A stretch of DNA of 36,135 nt from Clostridiaceae bacterium (GCA_012729935.1 JAAYBY010000107.1:1-36135), one strand, 5' to 3'; positions 25,937-33,283 are shown, counted from the stretch's first letter. Numbers and translations are program-made. The notes: generated from the letters alone by a model not told the origin.

Positions 25937-27169
25937 TCAGAGAATGGGTTCCTCTATCTCATTCAGACGATAACCAACAGCAGCGACCGCTTCTGTCTCC
26001 ACCTTGCCGTCCATATGATCGAGAACAAACTGGACGCACATCGCGCTTCCGACCGGCAGTGCGTCTTCATCGACATCAAAATAACCGTTATGCGGCGATA
26101 CTGTAATGCCACGCGCTTCATTTCGCACGCCAATCCTGAAGAAAATGCCGGGTTTTTTCGTCAGGTAATGAGAAAAATCCTCGGATCCCATTTTCATCGC
26201 CATCGGTTCAACACGATCACTGCCCAAAAGTTTGATCGCTGACTGCGTCCAGCTTTCAGAAAGCTTGCGGTCATTGTAGACCGGAAGACATTTCAGATTG
26301 GACTGCAGTTGCACCTGACCGCCTATTTCACTGGCCGTGTTATTGGCAATCGATGTGATCCGATCCAGAAGATAGGTGTCATGTTCGGCTTCATACGATC
26401 GGATAGTCCCGAGCAGTTCAGCCGACTCAGCGATGATATTCTGGGTCTGGCCGCCACTGATTTTGTTAAAGGAACACACGAAACGGGCCAAAGGATCCAT
26501 TTCGCGGGCGACCATCAGCTGAACAGATCCATAAATTCTGAATGCCATGGCAATGGCATCGATTCCTTTTTGCGGCTGTGTTGCATGAGCAGGCTTACCG
26601 CTCAGCTGGATTTTCACTGTACGACTGGCGGGCATTGAGTAGCCGGGACAGACACCGACTTTTCCGCTGTCCAGTGCCAGTTCAACATGCTGCCCGATGA
26701 TTATATCAATATCATCCATCACTCCATCACGCACCATCAGTTCAGCCCCCGATTGATAGCCTTCCTCACTCGGCTGAAAGAGCAGCTTGATTCGGCATGA
26801 TATCTGATCTTTCATCGCCTGAAGGGCTTTGGCTGTGCCGAGCAGCATAGCTGTGTGGGCGTCGTGGCCGCAGGCGTGCATTTTACCGGGTACTTTTGAC
26901 TGATAGTCAGATTCGCGTCTTTCTTCAAGCGGCAAAGCGTCCATATCAGCCCGAATCCCAATCGTGAAATGGTCTTTTTCAGGATTGATGGTTGCGACGA
27001 CACTGCTCTTGCCGAATTTCTCCGTATAGCTGATGCCCAGTTTGTCCAGCTCACGTTTGACGAGCGCAATGGTTCGCGGCAAGTCAAATGCCAGCTCCGG
27101 ATATTGATGGAGTTCTCTGCGAAGCGCGATGATGGTTCCCTTGTCAATGTCCTTTTCCGAAAATTTCAT
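25937..27169 (-). CDS. M20-family amidohydrolase (N-acyl-amino-acid deacylase type)
   Basis: This is a zinc aminoacylase/carboxypeptidase-like enzyme of the IAA-amino-acid hydrolase/hippurate hydrolase group. It has 410 residues. The metal and catalytic motifs are intact: GIRADMDALPLEE (about 72-84), MHACGHDAHTAMLLG (about 97-111), LFQPSEEGYQSGAELMVRDG (about 128-148), IIGQHV, and a late SEDFSHYL with KPGIFFRIGV. The lid/dimerisation domain lies between about 185 and 295. GAGAGGG precedes the ATG. It is 33 bases after the LacZ-like gene. The acyl-amino-acid substrate cannot be told from sequence. Confidence 0.9.
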   Translation of the reverse strand: MKFSEKDIDKGTIIALRRELHQYPELAFDLPRTIALVKRELDKLGISYTEKFGKSSVVATINPEKDHFTIGIRADMDALPLEERRESDYQSKVPGKMHACGHDAHTAMLLGTAKALQAMKDQISCRIKLLFQPSEEGYQSGAELMVRDGVMDDIDIIIGQHVELALDSGKVGVCPGYSMPASRTVKIQLSGKPAHATQPQKGIDAIAMAFRIYGSVQLMVAREMDPLARFVCSFNKISGGQTQNIIAESAELLGTIRSYEAEHDTYLLDRITSIANNTASEIGGQVQLQSNLKCLPVYNDRKLSESWTQSAIKLLGSDRVEPMAMKMGSEDFSHYLTKKPGIFFRIGVRNEARGITVSPHNGYFDVDEDALPVGSAMCVQFVLDHMDGKVETEAVAAVGYRLNEIEEPIL

Positions 27170-27202
27170 ACAGTATCCCTCTCTTGTTCATATTGATCTT
27201 GA

Positions 27203-30088
27203 TTAGATGATCGGTTTAAGATCCGCTATAAATTTAAGTGGTTCGTCCAGCGGCTGTGCCTTCAGGCTGTCCTGATGTATCAGTTGAAGAACGATATCCT
27301 CTGTCATCGGTTGATTTTTGAAGACCCGAATCCGTTCAGTCAAATCCTGATTGAAGATGTTAAAGGCAAACAAGTGATCGGACTGGATCATCAGTCCGAG
27401 GCCATCCGGATCTCTTAAGGTCAGTTTTCTGATTTGCCGGAAGACACCTGGTTCAGCATCTGCACGACATAAGTGGCGCAGAGCAGCTTCGTAATGGTCA
27501 CTGCAGGGCTTAACAGGTATCAGACGACTGATTGAACGCTCAGGACCCAGGCCAAACCACGAAACCTGTTGCAGCGATCGCGCCGGATTCAGGCAAAAGC
27601 TGAAACAGGGCGGCGGCAGAATGCCGGTTCTGAGCGGCGTCAGACTGGCAAACAGACGAAGTGCGCCTTGTGCACTTATTTCATATCGCACATTCATCGC
27701 GTAATATGGCTCTACCCCGGCAGCCCCGATATGTGTCGTCATTTCAATGACCGCATTTTTCCCGTCACAGCCATCCTCGACCGATATGACCTGTGTCATC
27801 AAACGGTCAAATCCCGCTTCACTCCAGCGAACCCAGTCCGGCTCATCAACAGGCTCCGGCTGGCGAATCAAGCTGCAGCGCAGTCCGGCCAGCGGCGGAT
27901 GGCGCATCATATCACTGCCGGACAGGGTCAGCCGGCGTGGTGCGAGCCACTCTCGATCTCCTGTCCGCCAGCTTTCCAGGGTTGCATGAATCCTGTTAAA
28001 GACAAACCAGAACCGTGAACCGGATACAATCAGATGATGACGGTCGGACTCCAGCCTGAGCCGGCCACCCTGATGCTGGGTTCGCGGAATCGGTGAATCG
28101 GCAATCTGCAGCATGTGCTCCTGTATGGACAGTTCTTCATCAGGTTCATACCAGAAAAAATATTGGTTTGCGCTGACGGTCCAGCGGATCAGATAATCCG
28201 CGCCGTCTGAGAAATCAATATCCCCGTACCAGAGTTCAATCATCTGGCTGTGTCCTGGTTCAGCGACAACACCGTCCAGCGCACCCGCCAGAACCGGCTG
28301 TCCATTTCGAATTAATGACCAGTTAAATTTGAAACAATCTGCCTTTACCCGGCTCAAGCGATTTCTGATATTGAACGAACCAATGATCGGATTGATCGGT
28401 TCAATGACAATCGGTTCGATCTGTTTTGCCAGCGGCGGCAGGAGTTCCTGCGGTAACGCATGATCGAAAATACACCAAGGCTGCTCGTGTGCGTCTGGCA
28501 AACGGATCCAGCTGATGTCAGCCAATCTGGTAAGATCTTGAGACAATAGCCAGTTGTCGAGATGTCTGCCCAGATGGCTGAAATCAATCCCGTGAATCAA
28601 CCGGCTTGTATCCAGTTTTCGAACCTGGTCCAGCAGACGGTCCGCCAGCAGAGCCATCATTGAATCACTGCGGTCGATGTCGAGGAACAAACCGCAGGAC
28701 CACGCAATAATCGATGGATGATTGCGATCTCTTATGATCAGTCTGTTCAGGCGATCGAACATCCATTTTTCCGGTAGGGATTGTCTTTTTTTTGATAGTC
28801 CGCGAACCCATGACGGACTGGCTTGCAGCGGTGCATCCTCGATCACATAGAACCCGTAGATGTCACATAAATCGAGCATAATGGGATCCGGAGGTACATC
28901 GCAAAACCAGATCGCGTTCAAATGACTTCGCTTATAACGTTTCAGCTGCGTGATCAATTGCGGCAGATCGGCAGTCGGATCGACTTGACTGGCCAGAGAC
29001 CAGCGAATCGCTTTCAGTCGAACCGGTCTCTGATTGACGCTGAGACATTCATCATGCCAGTCCAGTTGCCGGAAGCCAACAGCTTGCTGAAGGCAAATCT
29101 GATCGTGGCCATGCTGGTCATGAACAGAGACAAACAGATCATACAAGACCGGATCCTCATCACTCCAGGGTCTGATGTCCCTGATAAGCAGACTGGCACG
29201 CAGAACGCCTGCTGTCTGGACTGGTGCCGGATAGCGATCCGGTTCAACCGGCTTCATCACGACAGACCAGCCGGCTTCATAAATCGACTGATTCGCATCA
29301 TACAAGGATGCATGCACGGTCGGCTGTTCCATGGCAATCCGGTAGGACAGCAGAACGGCAGAAAGATCGAGCCGCCAAGCCTGCTCCTGGTCAACCCATG
29401 TTGTCCGGACATGAAGATCATGGAGTGTCAAAGTTGGATGTGCTTCAAGATAGACGTCACGAATACAACCAAACCAGGGTTGATCGGGCTGTTGTTCCAG
29501 ATAGCTTCCGACATGGTACGGATAGATGATCAAGAATATCTCATTGTCTCCGTCATGGAGCAGCAGCGTGATATCGAAATCAGCCGGAAGACCACTCCCC
29601 TGCCCGTATCCGGCAAGTTTCCCGTTGACAAAGACATGACAGGCTGATCGAACACCCTGAAGAACAATTCGCTTACGGCAGCGTCCCCATAAAACAGGCA
29701 GCTGACAGGTTTTTCGGTAAACGAAAACCGGTTGTTCATCGCAAATAATCGGCGGATTGACCGGAAAAGGAAACGTATCGTCAGCGGTCAGCTCCGGGCA
29801 GATGCATGATTCTTCCGGGACAGGCCGCTTCTCAAATCCGGAGCGGAAAGAAAGAATATTCTCGGGTAACTGCAATACACTGGGATACATCCGAAAATCC
29901 CAGTCGCCCCGCAAGGACAAAACGTGTGGTGACAGGTATCTCCTGTGATCTGCTAAAGCATGTTTACAGCTGACCGAATCAGGAAATGGAACAAACGACG
30001 CATGCGGTGGAAGCATCAGTCGCTCAAGTATGTCCGGATTGTTCCAGTCAGGACTTGTTCCACGGCCAGGATAAATCGCAACGTTCAT
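27203..30088 (-). CDS. LacZ-like glycoside hydrolase family 2 protein with degenerate active site
   Basis: A 961-residue protein with LacZ-type domain order: sugar-binding jelly roll (about 1-220, with VFVNGKLAGYGQGSGLPADF and DNEIFLIIYPYHVGSYLE), Ig-like domain, TIM-barrel region (about 340-560), second Ig-like domain (560-660) and C-terminal beta-sandwich domain. RDRNHPSIIAWS (453-464) is conserved, but the following LGNE of active enzymes is CGLF, so the acid/base glutamate is Phe468. The nucleophile segment CEYAHAM appears as CIFDHAL, with Ile540 for the glutamate. About 60 residues after it, including the GGFVWDW strand, are absent, and the NRHEHHP and CSHYP motifs are lost. No frameshift or stop occurs. 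GAGGGA lies seven bases before the ATG. Probably non-catalytic. Confidence 0.85.
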   Translation of the reverse strand: MNVAIYPGRGTSPDWNNPDILERLMLPPHASFVPFPDSVSCKHALADHRRYLSPHVLSLRGDWDFRMYPSVLQLPENILSFRSGFEKRPVPEESCICPELTADDTFPFPVNPPIICDEQPVFVYRKTCQLPVLWGRCRKRIVLQGVRSACHVFVNGKLAGYGQGSGLPADFDITLLLHDGDNEIFLIIYPYHVGSYLEQQPDQPWFGCIRDVYLEAHPTLTLHDLHVRTTWVDQEQAWRLDLSAVLLSYRIAMEQPTVHASLYDANQSIYEAGWSVVMKPVEPDRYPAPVQTAGVLRASLLIRDIRPWSDEDPVLYDLFVSVHDQHGHDQICLQQAVGFRQLDWHDECLSVNQRPVRLKAIRWSLASQVDPTADLPQLITQLKRYKRSHLNAIWFCDVPPDPIMLDLCDIYGFYVIEDAPLQASPSWVRGLSKKRQSLPEKWMFDRLNRLIIRDRNHPSIIAWSCGLFLDIDRSDSMMALLADRLLDQVRKLDTSRLIHGIDFSHLGRHLDNWLLSQDLTRLADISWIRLPDAHEQPWCIFDHALPQELLPPLAKQIEPIVIEPINPIIGSFNIRNRLSRVKADCFKFNWSLIRNGQPVLAGALDGVVAEPGHSQMIELWYGDIDFSDGADYLIRWTVSANQYFFWYEPDEELSIQEHMLQIADSPIPRTQHQGGRLRLESDRHHLIVSGSRFWFVFNRIHATLESWRTGDREWLAPRRLTLSGSDMMRHPPLAGLRCSLIRQPEPVDEPDWVRWSEAGFDRLMTQVISVEDGCDGKNAVIEMTTHIGAAGVEPYYAMNVRYEISAQGALRLFASLTPLRTGILPPPCFSFCLNPARSLQQVSWFGLGPERSISRLIPVKPCSDHYEAALRHLCRADAEPGVFRQIRKLTLRDPDGLGLMIQSDHLFAFNIFNQDLTERIRVFKNQPMTEDIVLQLIHQDSLKAQPLDEPLKFIADLKPII

Positions 30089-30125
30089 ATTGATGTCCCT
30101 CAGTCAGTTGCTTCAGTCTACCCCT

Positions 30126-30155
30126 ATCCTACCATGAATCGAAGACAGGCATCAA
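30126..30155 (-). promoter_or_regulatory. Candidate promoter of the LacZ-like/M20/phosphoesterase unit
   Basis: TTGATG (30150-30155), 18 bases and TAGGAT (30126-30131) on the minus strand stand 38 bases before the ATG at 30088. The match is moderate. Confidence 0.35.
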
Positions 30156-30194
30156 TTTAATTCATGGATAAATCGCAACACATTCATCTCCCAT

Positions 30195-30236
30195 AGAAAA
30201 AACCGTAATGCTGAATTCAAATCAAGATTACGGTTC
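30195..30236 (-). terminator. Displaced original terminator of tRNA-Pro
   Basis: A perfect 9-bp stem (30227-30235 with 30201-30209) with a 17-base loop is followed by a T-run on the minus strand. It lies six bases after the 48-bp tRNA fragment, exactly where a tRNA-Pro terminator would have been before the element inserted. Confidence 0.75.
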
Positions 30237-30241
30237 TTATA

Positions 30242-30289
30242 TGGTCGGAGTGACAAGACTTGAACTTGCGACCTCTTGCACCCCAAGCA
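30242..30289 (-). repeat. attL: 48-bp duplicate of the tRNA-Pro 3' part
   Basis: All 48 bases are identical to 33195-33242, the 3' part of tRNA-Pro(GGG) from the anticodon stem through CCA. The 5' half of the tRNA is missing, so this is a displaced attachment-site fragment and not a gene. Confidence 0.92.
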
Positions 30290-30584
30290 CAACACACCAT
30301 AAATATGTCATATCTATCGGGATTTATAAGGGTATATTAGGTATTATAGGATGTTCTAAATCTTAATGACACCCCTTATTTCCTGCTATATACTTACTAT
30401 CTGCAATTTTAACTGCAATTCAACATTATTTGAAATAAGCAGATTGACATTTAAATATTGATCAGCTACAAATGTCGTTAAATTATACTGCACATATGAT
30501 CAATTATTTTATATGAATGTGTTTGTCTCACATTTTGTGGAAAGATTACTTATAGTTGATCGGGCTGTAAATTTACAAAATATC
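30290..30584. other. AT-rich, gene-free left end of the element
   Basis: No convincing gene or RNA is seen in these 295 bases. They hold a short repeat (CTGCTAT, nine bases, ATCTGCAATT at 30383-30408) that recurs with the same spacing at 33101-33126, a second CTGCAATT at 30413-30420, and an inverted pair GACATTT/AAATGTC around 30446-30476. Recombinase arm sites are possible but unproven. Confidence 0.4.
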
Positions 30585-31931
30585 TCATGGATTACAATTC
30601 CCACAGGGAGAGTAGCCCTGAGCAATAATTTCACTCTTGCTCTGAGTTGTCTCAAGTTTGTTTTTCTCGCTCATTTGCTTTACGCTTTTACAGTCTGGAT
30701 AGTGAAATTTCTTAGTATTTGTATTCAGTATGTATTTTGTCCCTGAAGGACTATTAGTTGTTGATGTTGTCACCTTTGTTGTTTCTTTTATTGTCTCTTT
30801 CGTTTTACTTTCAGTTGGAGTAGTTAGATTGAATCCAGCTACCAATGTATTAGCATTTGCATTTCGTTCGACTGTATAAGTTACGCTCTTTCCATCACTT
30901 ACGAATATGATGTCTCCTTGCATATCTGTTCGCATAACCTTTGCATCTGCATCACGCAGCCTACTCAGTGTGTTATCTGTCGGATGGCCATATGAGTTAT
31001 TATTGCCTACCGAGATTACGGCAAATGTCGGCATTATCTCCCTTAAAAAAGGATACGTTGTTGAAGATTCGCTACCATGATGACCTACCTTTAGAACTGT
31101 GCTATCCAATTTAAAACCTTTATCCAGAATATCCTGTTCCTCTTCGCGTTCAGCATCACCAGCAAATAAAAAAGATATTTCGTCATGTATAACTTTTAAT
31201 ACGATTGAATTGTTGTTCGGATCATCACTTGTCCTAACTGGACCTAAAACCTGAACGCTTGCGCTGCCCAAAGAAAATGAATCGCCAACCTCGGGAACAA
31301 TAATGCCTCGATTCTGTTTATTTAAATACTTCACAAAGCTATTAAAAGCTTTACTGTCATACGATGTCGTAGGCGCAAAGGCATATTCAACGGTGGCATA
31401 ATTCAATGCACCCGCTAATCCACCAACATGATCTTCATGAGGGTGTGTATTTACAATATAGTTGAGGTGATCAACGCCCTGTTTCTTCAAGTAAGAATAA
31501 ATAAGATCTGAATCCTCAGCATTCCCACCGTCGATAAGCATTGATTCGCCATCACAAAGGACTAAACTTGCATCTGCTTGTCCAACATCAATAAAGTGTA
31601 CTTTCAAAATATCTGGAGTAATGATATCAGCCTGAATTGGTGCCCCTGTCTTATGAGTTGTTTGTGATACAGAATTGACCGTTGGCATTGAGGGTGACTC
31701 AATTGATTCCGATGTATTATCCGTTGATAAACTGGTTATTGCCAAAAGAGAAGCTCTACTGTCAGAATTATTTGAGAATATTCCTATAAACACTAAAAAA
31801 ACTATAAAAGAAACAAAGCCCTTGACCCAACCATTCCAATTTGGTTTGTGTCGCCACATAAATAATAAACCAATTGGTGGGAGCATCATTAACATCAAAA
31901 TAATGAACCAGGTCTTATTTTTAAATCTCAC
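30585..31931 (-). CDS. Membrane-anchored ComEC-type MBL-fold hydrolase with C-terminal His/Cys domain
   Basis: It has 448 residues. Two hydrophobic helices (about 7-26 and 37-53) flank a basic loop (WRHKPNWNGWVK); by the positive-inside rule the loop is cytoplasmic and the rest outside. A Ser/Thr-rich linker leads to a metallo-beta-lactamase domain like the soluble part of ComEC/Rec2: KVHFIDVGQADASLV, HPHEDH at 163-168, FAGDAE (about 256-261), VLKVGHHGSESS (about 279-290) and NNSYGHP (311-317). After a second Thr-rich linker, the last 49 residues form a putative metal-binding domain with His410, Cys414, Cys443 and Cys446. The same domain ends the upstream lipoprotein. Start is GTG after GGGGAT. 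ComEC relatives act on nucleic acids or phosphodiesters; the substrate here is unknown. Confidence 0.85.
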   Translation of the reverse strand: MRFKNKTWFIILMLMMLPPIGLLFMWRHKPNWNGWVKGFVSFIVFLVFIGIFSNNSDSRASLLAITSLSTDNTSESIESPSMPTVNSVSQTTHKTGAPIQADIITPDILKVHFIDVGQADASLVLCDGESMLIDGGNAEDSDLIYSYLKKQGVDHLNYIVNTHPHEDHVGGLAGALNYATVEYAFAPTTSYDSKAFNSFVKYLNKQNRGIIVPEVGDSFSLGSASVQVLGPVRTSDDPNNNSIVLKVIHDEISFLFAGDAEREEEQDILDKGFKLDSTVLKVGHHGSESSTTYPFLREIMPTFAVISVGNNNSYGHPTDNTLSRLRDADAKVMRTDMQGDIIFVSDGKSVTYTVERNANANTLVAGFNLTTPTESKTKETIKETTKVTTSTTNSPSGTKYILNTNTKKFHYPDCKSVKQMSEKNKLETTQSKSEIIAQGYSPCGNCNP

Positions 31932-31969
31932 AATTTATCCCCAAATAAATTAAAATAGAATAATCAACT

Positions 31970-32458
31970 TTAAGGATCACAATTTCCGCAAGGACTAAAT
32001 CCTCTCGCAATTATGTTTTCTCTGGTATCGAACACTTCTTCACGGTTTTCAGGACTTATTTTTGCGGCAGAACCACAACCAGGTTCATGAAATTTCATCG
32101 TATTTGTATTTAAAACGTAATCGAGTTTCGTCGGTTCGCTATTTGTAGTTTCTATTGTTGTTTGCTTCACAGTTGTTTCAATCGAAGTTGGCTTTTGAGT
32201 TGTAGTGGTAGCCTGAGTTGTGGTGGTAGCTTGAGTTGTAGTGGTAGCTTGAGTTGTGGTGGTAGCCTGAGTTGTAGTGGTAGCTTGAGTTGTGGTGGTA
32301 GCTTGAGTTGTGGTGGCAGCCTTCTTAGTTGTTGTAGTTTTAGTGTCGTCAATAGTTGATGTTGTGCCTTGTGTAGATGTATTAGGTATTCCACATGAGG
32401 TAAACACAGCCAAACTAACTATTAACATAAGAAAAACAATATAGAAAATTCTTTTCAT
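31970..32458 (-). CDS. Thr-rich lipoprotein with C-terminal His/Cys domain
   Basis: It has 162 residues. A signal peptide with basic start and hydrophobic core ends at a lipobox-like VFTSC, giving lipidation at Cys22. A spacer of Thr/Gln repeats (units ATTTTQ, about residues 48-88) keeps the C-terminal domain away from the membrane. The last 49 residues match the MBL protein's end at about half of positions, with His124, Cys128, Cys157 and Cys160 aligned and a shared SPCGNC ending. AAGGA precedes the ATG. It is 38 bases upstream of the MBL gene and likely in its operon. No function is known to me; phenylalanine at -3 makes the lipobox slightly atypical. Confidence 0.8.
   Translation of the reverse strand: MKRIFYIVFLMLIVSLAVFTSCGIPNTSTQGTTSTIDDTKTTTTKKAATTTQATTTTQATTTTQATTTTQATTTTQATTTTQATTTTQKPTSIETTVKQTTIETTNSEPTKLDYVLNTNTMKFHEPGCGSAAKISPENREEVFDTRENIIARGFSPCGNCDP
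32196..32321. repeat. Seven 18-bp tandem repeats inside the lipoprotein gene
   Basis: Seven units of TGAGTTGTRGTGGTAGCY run head to tail. An A/G variation at one position alternates A-G-A-G-A-G-G along the array, suggesting growth by duplication of 36-bp pairs. The period is a multiple of three, so changes in copy number alter spacer length without breaking the frame. Confidence 0.9.
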
Positions 32459-32511
32459 ATTACTATTTCCTTCTTTCTAATTTAAAATAATTAATAAGTA
32501 CACACATATGA

Positions 32512-32540
32512 ATTGTAATACAATATAAATTTATAAGCAA
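32512..32540 (-). promoter_or_regulatory. Promoter of the lipoprotein-MBL operon
   Basis: TTGCTT (32535-32540), 17 bases and TACAAT (32512-32517) on the minus strand lie about 54 bases ahead of the lipoprotein start. Confidence 0.5.
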
Positions 32541-32679
32541 AAATGAGTTGAAGATCAACTAAATGTTCATTGGAGTTTTTTATCATGTCTGTTTTTTGTT
32601 TTATCGTGGTCAAAACATTAACCACTGTCGTCATCAATTCCTATAATCACCAGTATATAAATATATGGGAAAAAAATGA

Positions 32680-33150
32680 GTGGAATACTTTATTCGCATG
32701 ACAGGGTGCAGACGGTCAGAGGCAATCAACCTCAAGTGGACAGATATAGCAGAACAGATACACATTAGAGAAACAAAGACAGATGATTCTGACCGTTATA
32801 TTCCAATAGTTCAACCTGTTCAATCCATGTTAGACAGGCGCAGACTGACAAAAAATAGCGAATACGTGTTTGCCACTTCCAACGGAACACGCCTTGACGG
32901 TTCCAATCTGCTACGATGGATGAGAGAGAACACCAACTATACCGTCCATGATTTACGCCATACCTACATCACGCGTGGCGCACAGGCAGGGGTCAATCCA
33001 AAGGTTTTACAGACCTTGACAGGGCATAAAAGAATCGAAACACTTCTTAATATTTATACACACGTATCAGACCAAGACAGGACAGACGCTGCACAAAAAA
33101 CTGCTATCTGCATCGCATCTGCAATTCCAAGCGAAAAACCATCACCTTGA
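32680..33150 (+). CDS. int: Tyrosine recombinase/integrase, catalytic domain only
   Basis: It has 156 residues, against roughly 350-400 for full integrases of this type. The whole catalytic set is present: Arg11 (TGCRRSEAINLKW), Lys33 (TKTDDSDRYIPI), His90 and Arg93 (HDLRHTYITR), His116 (TGHKRIETLLNIY) and Tyr126. The core-binding and arm-binding domains are absent; a TGA stands directly before the GTG start in frame, and nothing like the missing domains is recognisable upstream in any plus frame. The ribosome site is weak. It ends 44 bases from the tRNA-Pro 3' end, the usual place for an integrase beside its attachment site. Probably a truncated remnant; expression is doubtful. Confidence 0.82.
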   Translation: MEYFIRMTGCRRSEAINLKWTDIAEQIHIRETKTDDSDRYIPIVQPVQSMLDRRRLTKNSEYVFATSNGTRLDGSNLLRWMRENTNYTVHDLRHTYITRGAQAGVNPKVLQTLTGHKRIETLLNIYTHVSDQDRTDAAQKTAICIASAIPSEKPSP

Positions 33151-33160
33151 GGAAATGTAA

Positions 33161-33194
33161 AAACCCCGGAACCTTACATTCACAGGGCTTTTCG
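33161..33194 (-). terminator. Possible terminator of tRNA-Pro carried by the element
   Basis: On the minus strand AAAAGCCC shortly after the tRNA can pair imperfectly with GGGGTTTT, followed by T and overlapping a second hairpin (AATGTAA/TTACATT at 33154-33180). It would replace the original terminator left at 30195-30236. The stem has a mismatch, so strength is uncertain. Confidence 0.4.
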
Positions 33195-33242
33195 TGGTCG
33201 GAGTGACAAGACTTGAACTTGCGACCTCTTGCACCCCAAGCA
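33195..33242 (-). repeat. attR: 48-bp tRNA-Pro 3' end shared with 30242-30289
   Basis: This copy belongs to the functional tRNA and is identical over 48 bases to the left copy. Beyond 33242 the two sequences diverge at once (tRNA continues here, element sequence at the left copy). Confidence 0.92.
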
Positions 33243-33271
33243 AGCACTCTAGCCACCTGAGCTACACCCCG
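33195..33271 (-). tRNA. tRNA-Pro (anticodon GGG)
   Basis: The 77-base minus-strand gene has acceptor CGGGGTG with CACTCCG (one G-U pair), anticodon stem CTTGC/GCAAG around TTGGGGT with anticodon GGG, T loop TTCAAGT, discriminator G-A pattern ending in an encoded CCA. The 3' 48 bases are contributed by the integrated element and match the displaced chromosomal copy exactly, so function is preserved. Confidence 0.95.
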
Positions 33272-33283
33272 ACGCGCCTTATC

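Larger units (their letters stand above)
30242..33242. mobile_element. Small integrative element (or remnant) in tRNA-Pro
   Basis: The region between two identical 48-bp copies of the tRNA-Pro 3' end (repeat-to-repeat distance 2953 bp) is visibly more AT-rich than the flanking chromosome. It contains a tyrosine-recombinase catalytic domain next to the intact tRNA, and a lipoprotein plus MBL-fold protein as cargo. The element rebuilds the tRNA 3' end at the recombinase side and displaces the original end and terminator to the other side. No replication, relaxase or phage structural genes are present. Because the recombinase lacks its N-terminal domains, the element is probably immobile on its own, either a deletion remnant of a larger element or one moved in trans. 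Confidence 0.85.

Noticed and set aside
28922..29647. 241-codon plus-strand open frame
   Set aside because: It is antisense to the LacZ-like gene, has no family features or ribosome site, and the minus-strand frame has clear GH2 homology.
27203..30088. LacZ-like gene as a frameshifted pseudogene
   Set aside because: The frame is open for 961 codons with a good ribosome site; the losses are substitutions and an in-frame deletion, so pseudoenzyme fits better.
30242..30289. A second tRNA-Pro gene
   Set aside because: Only the 3' 48 bases are present; the acceptor 5' strand, D arm and most of the anticodon 5' strand are missing, so it is an attachment-site copy.
32196..32321. CRISPR-like repeat array
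   Set aside because: Units are contiguous 18-mers with no spacers and encode in-frame ATTTTQ repeats of the lipoprotein.
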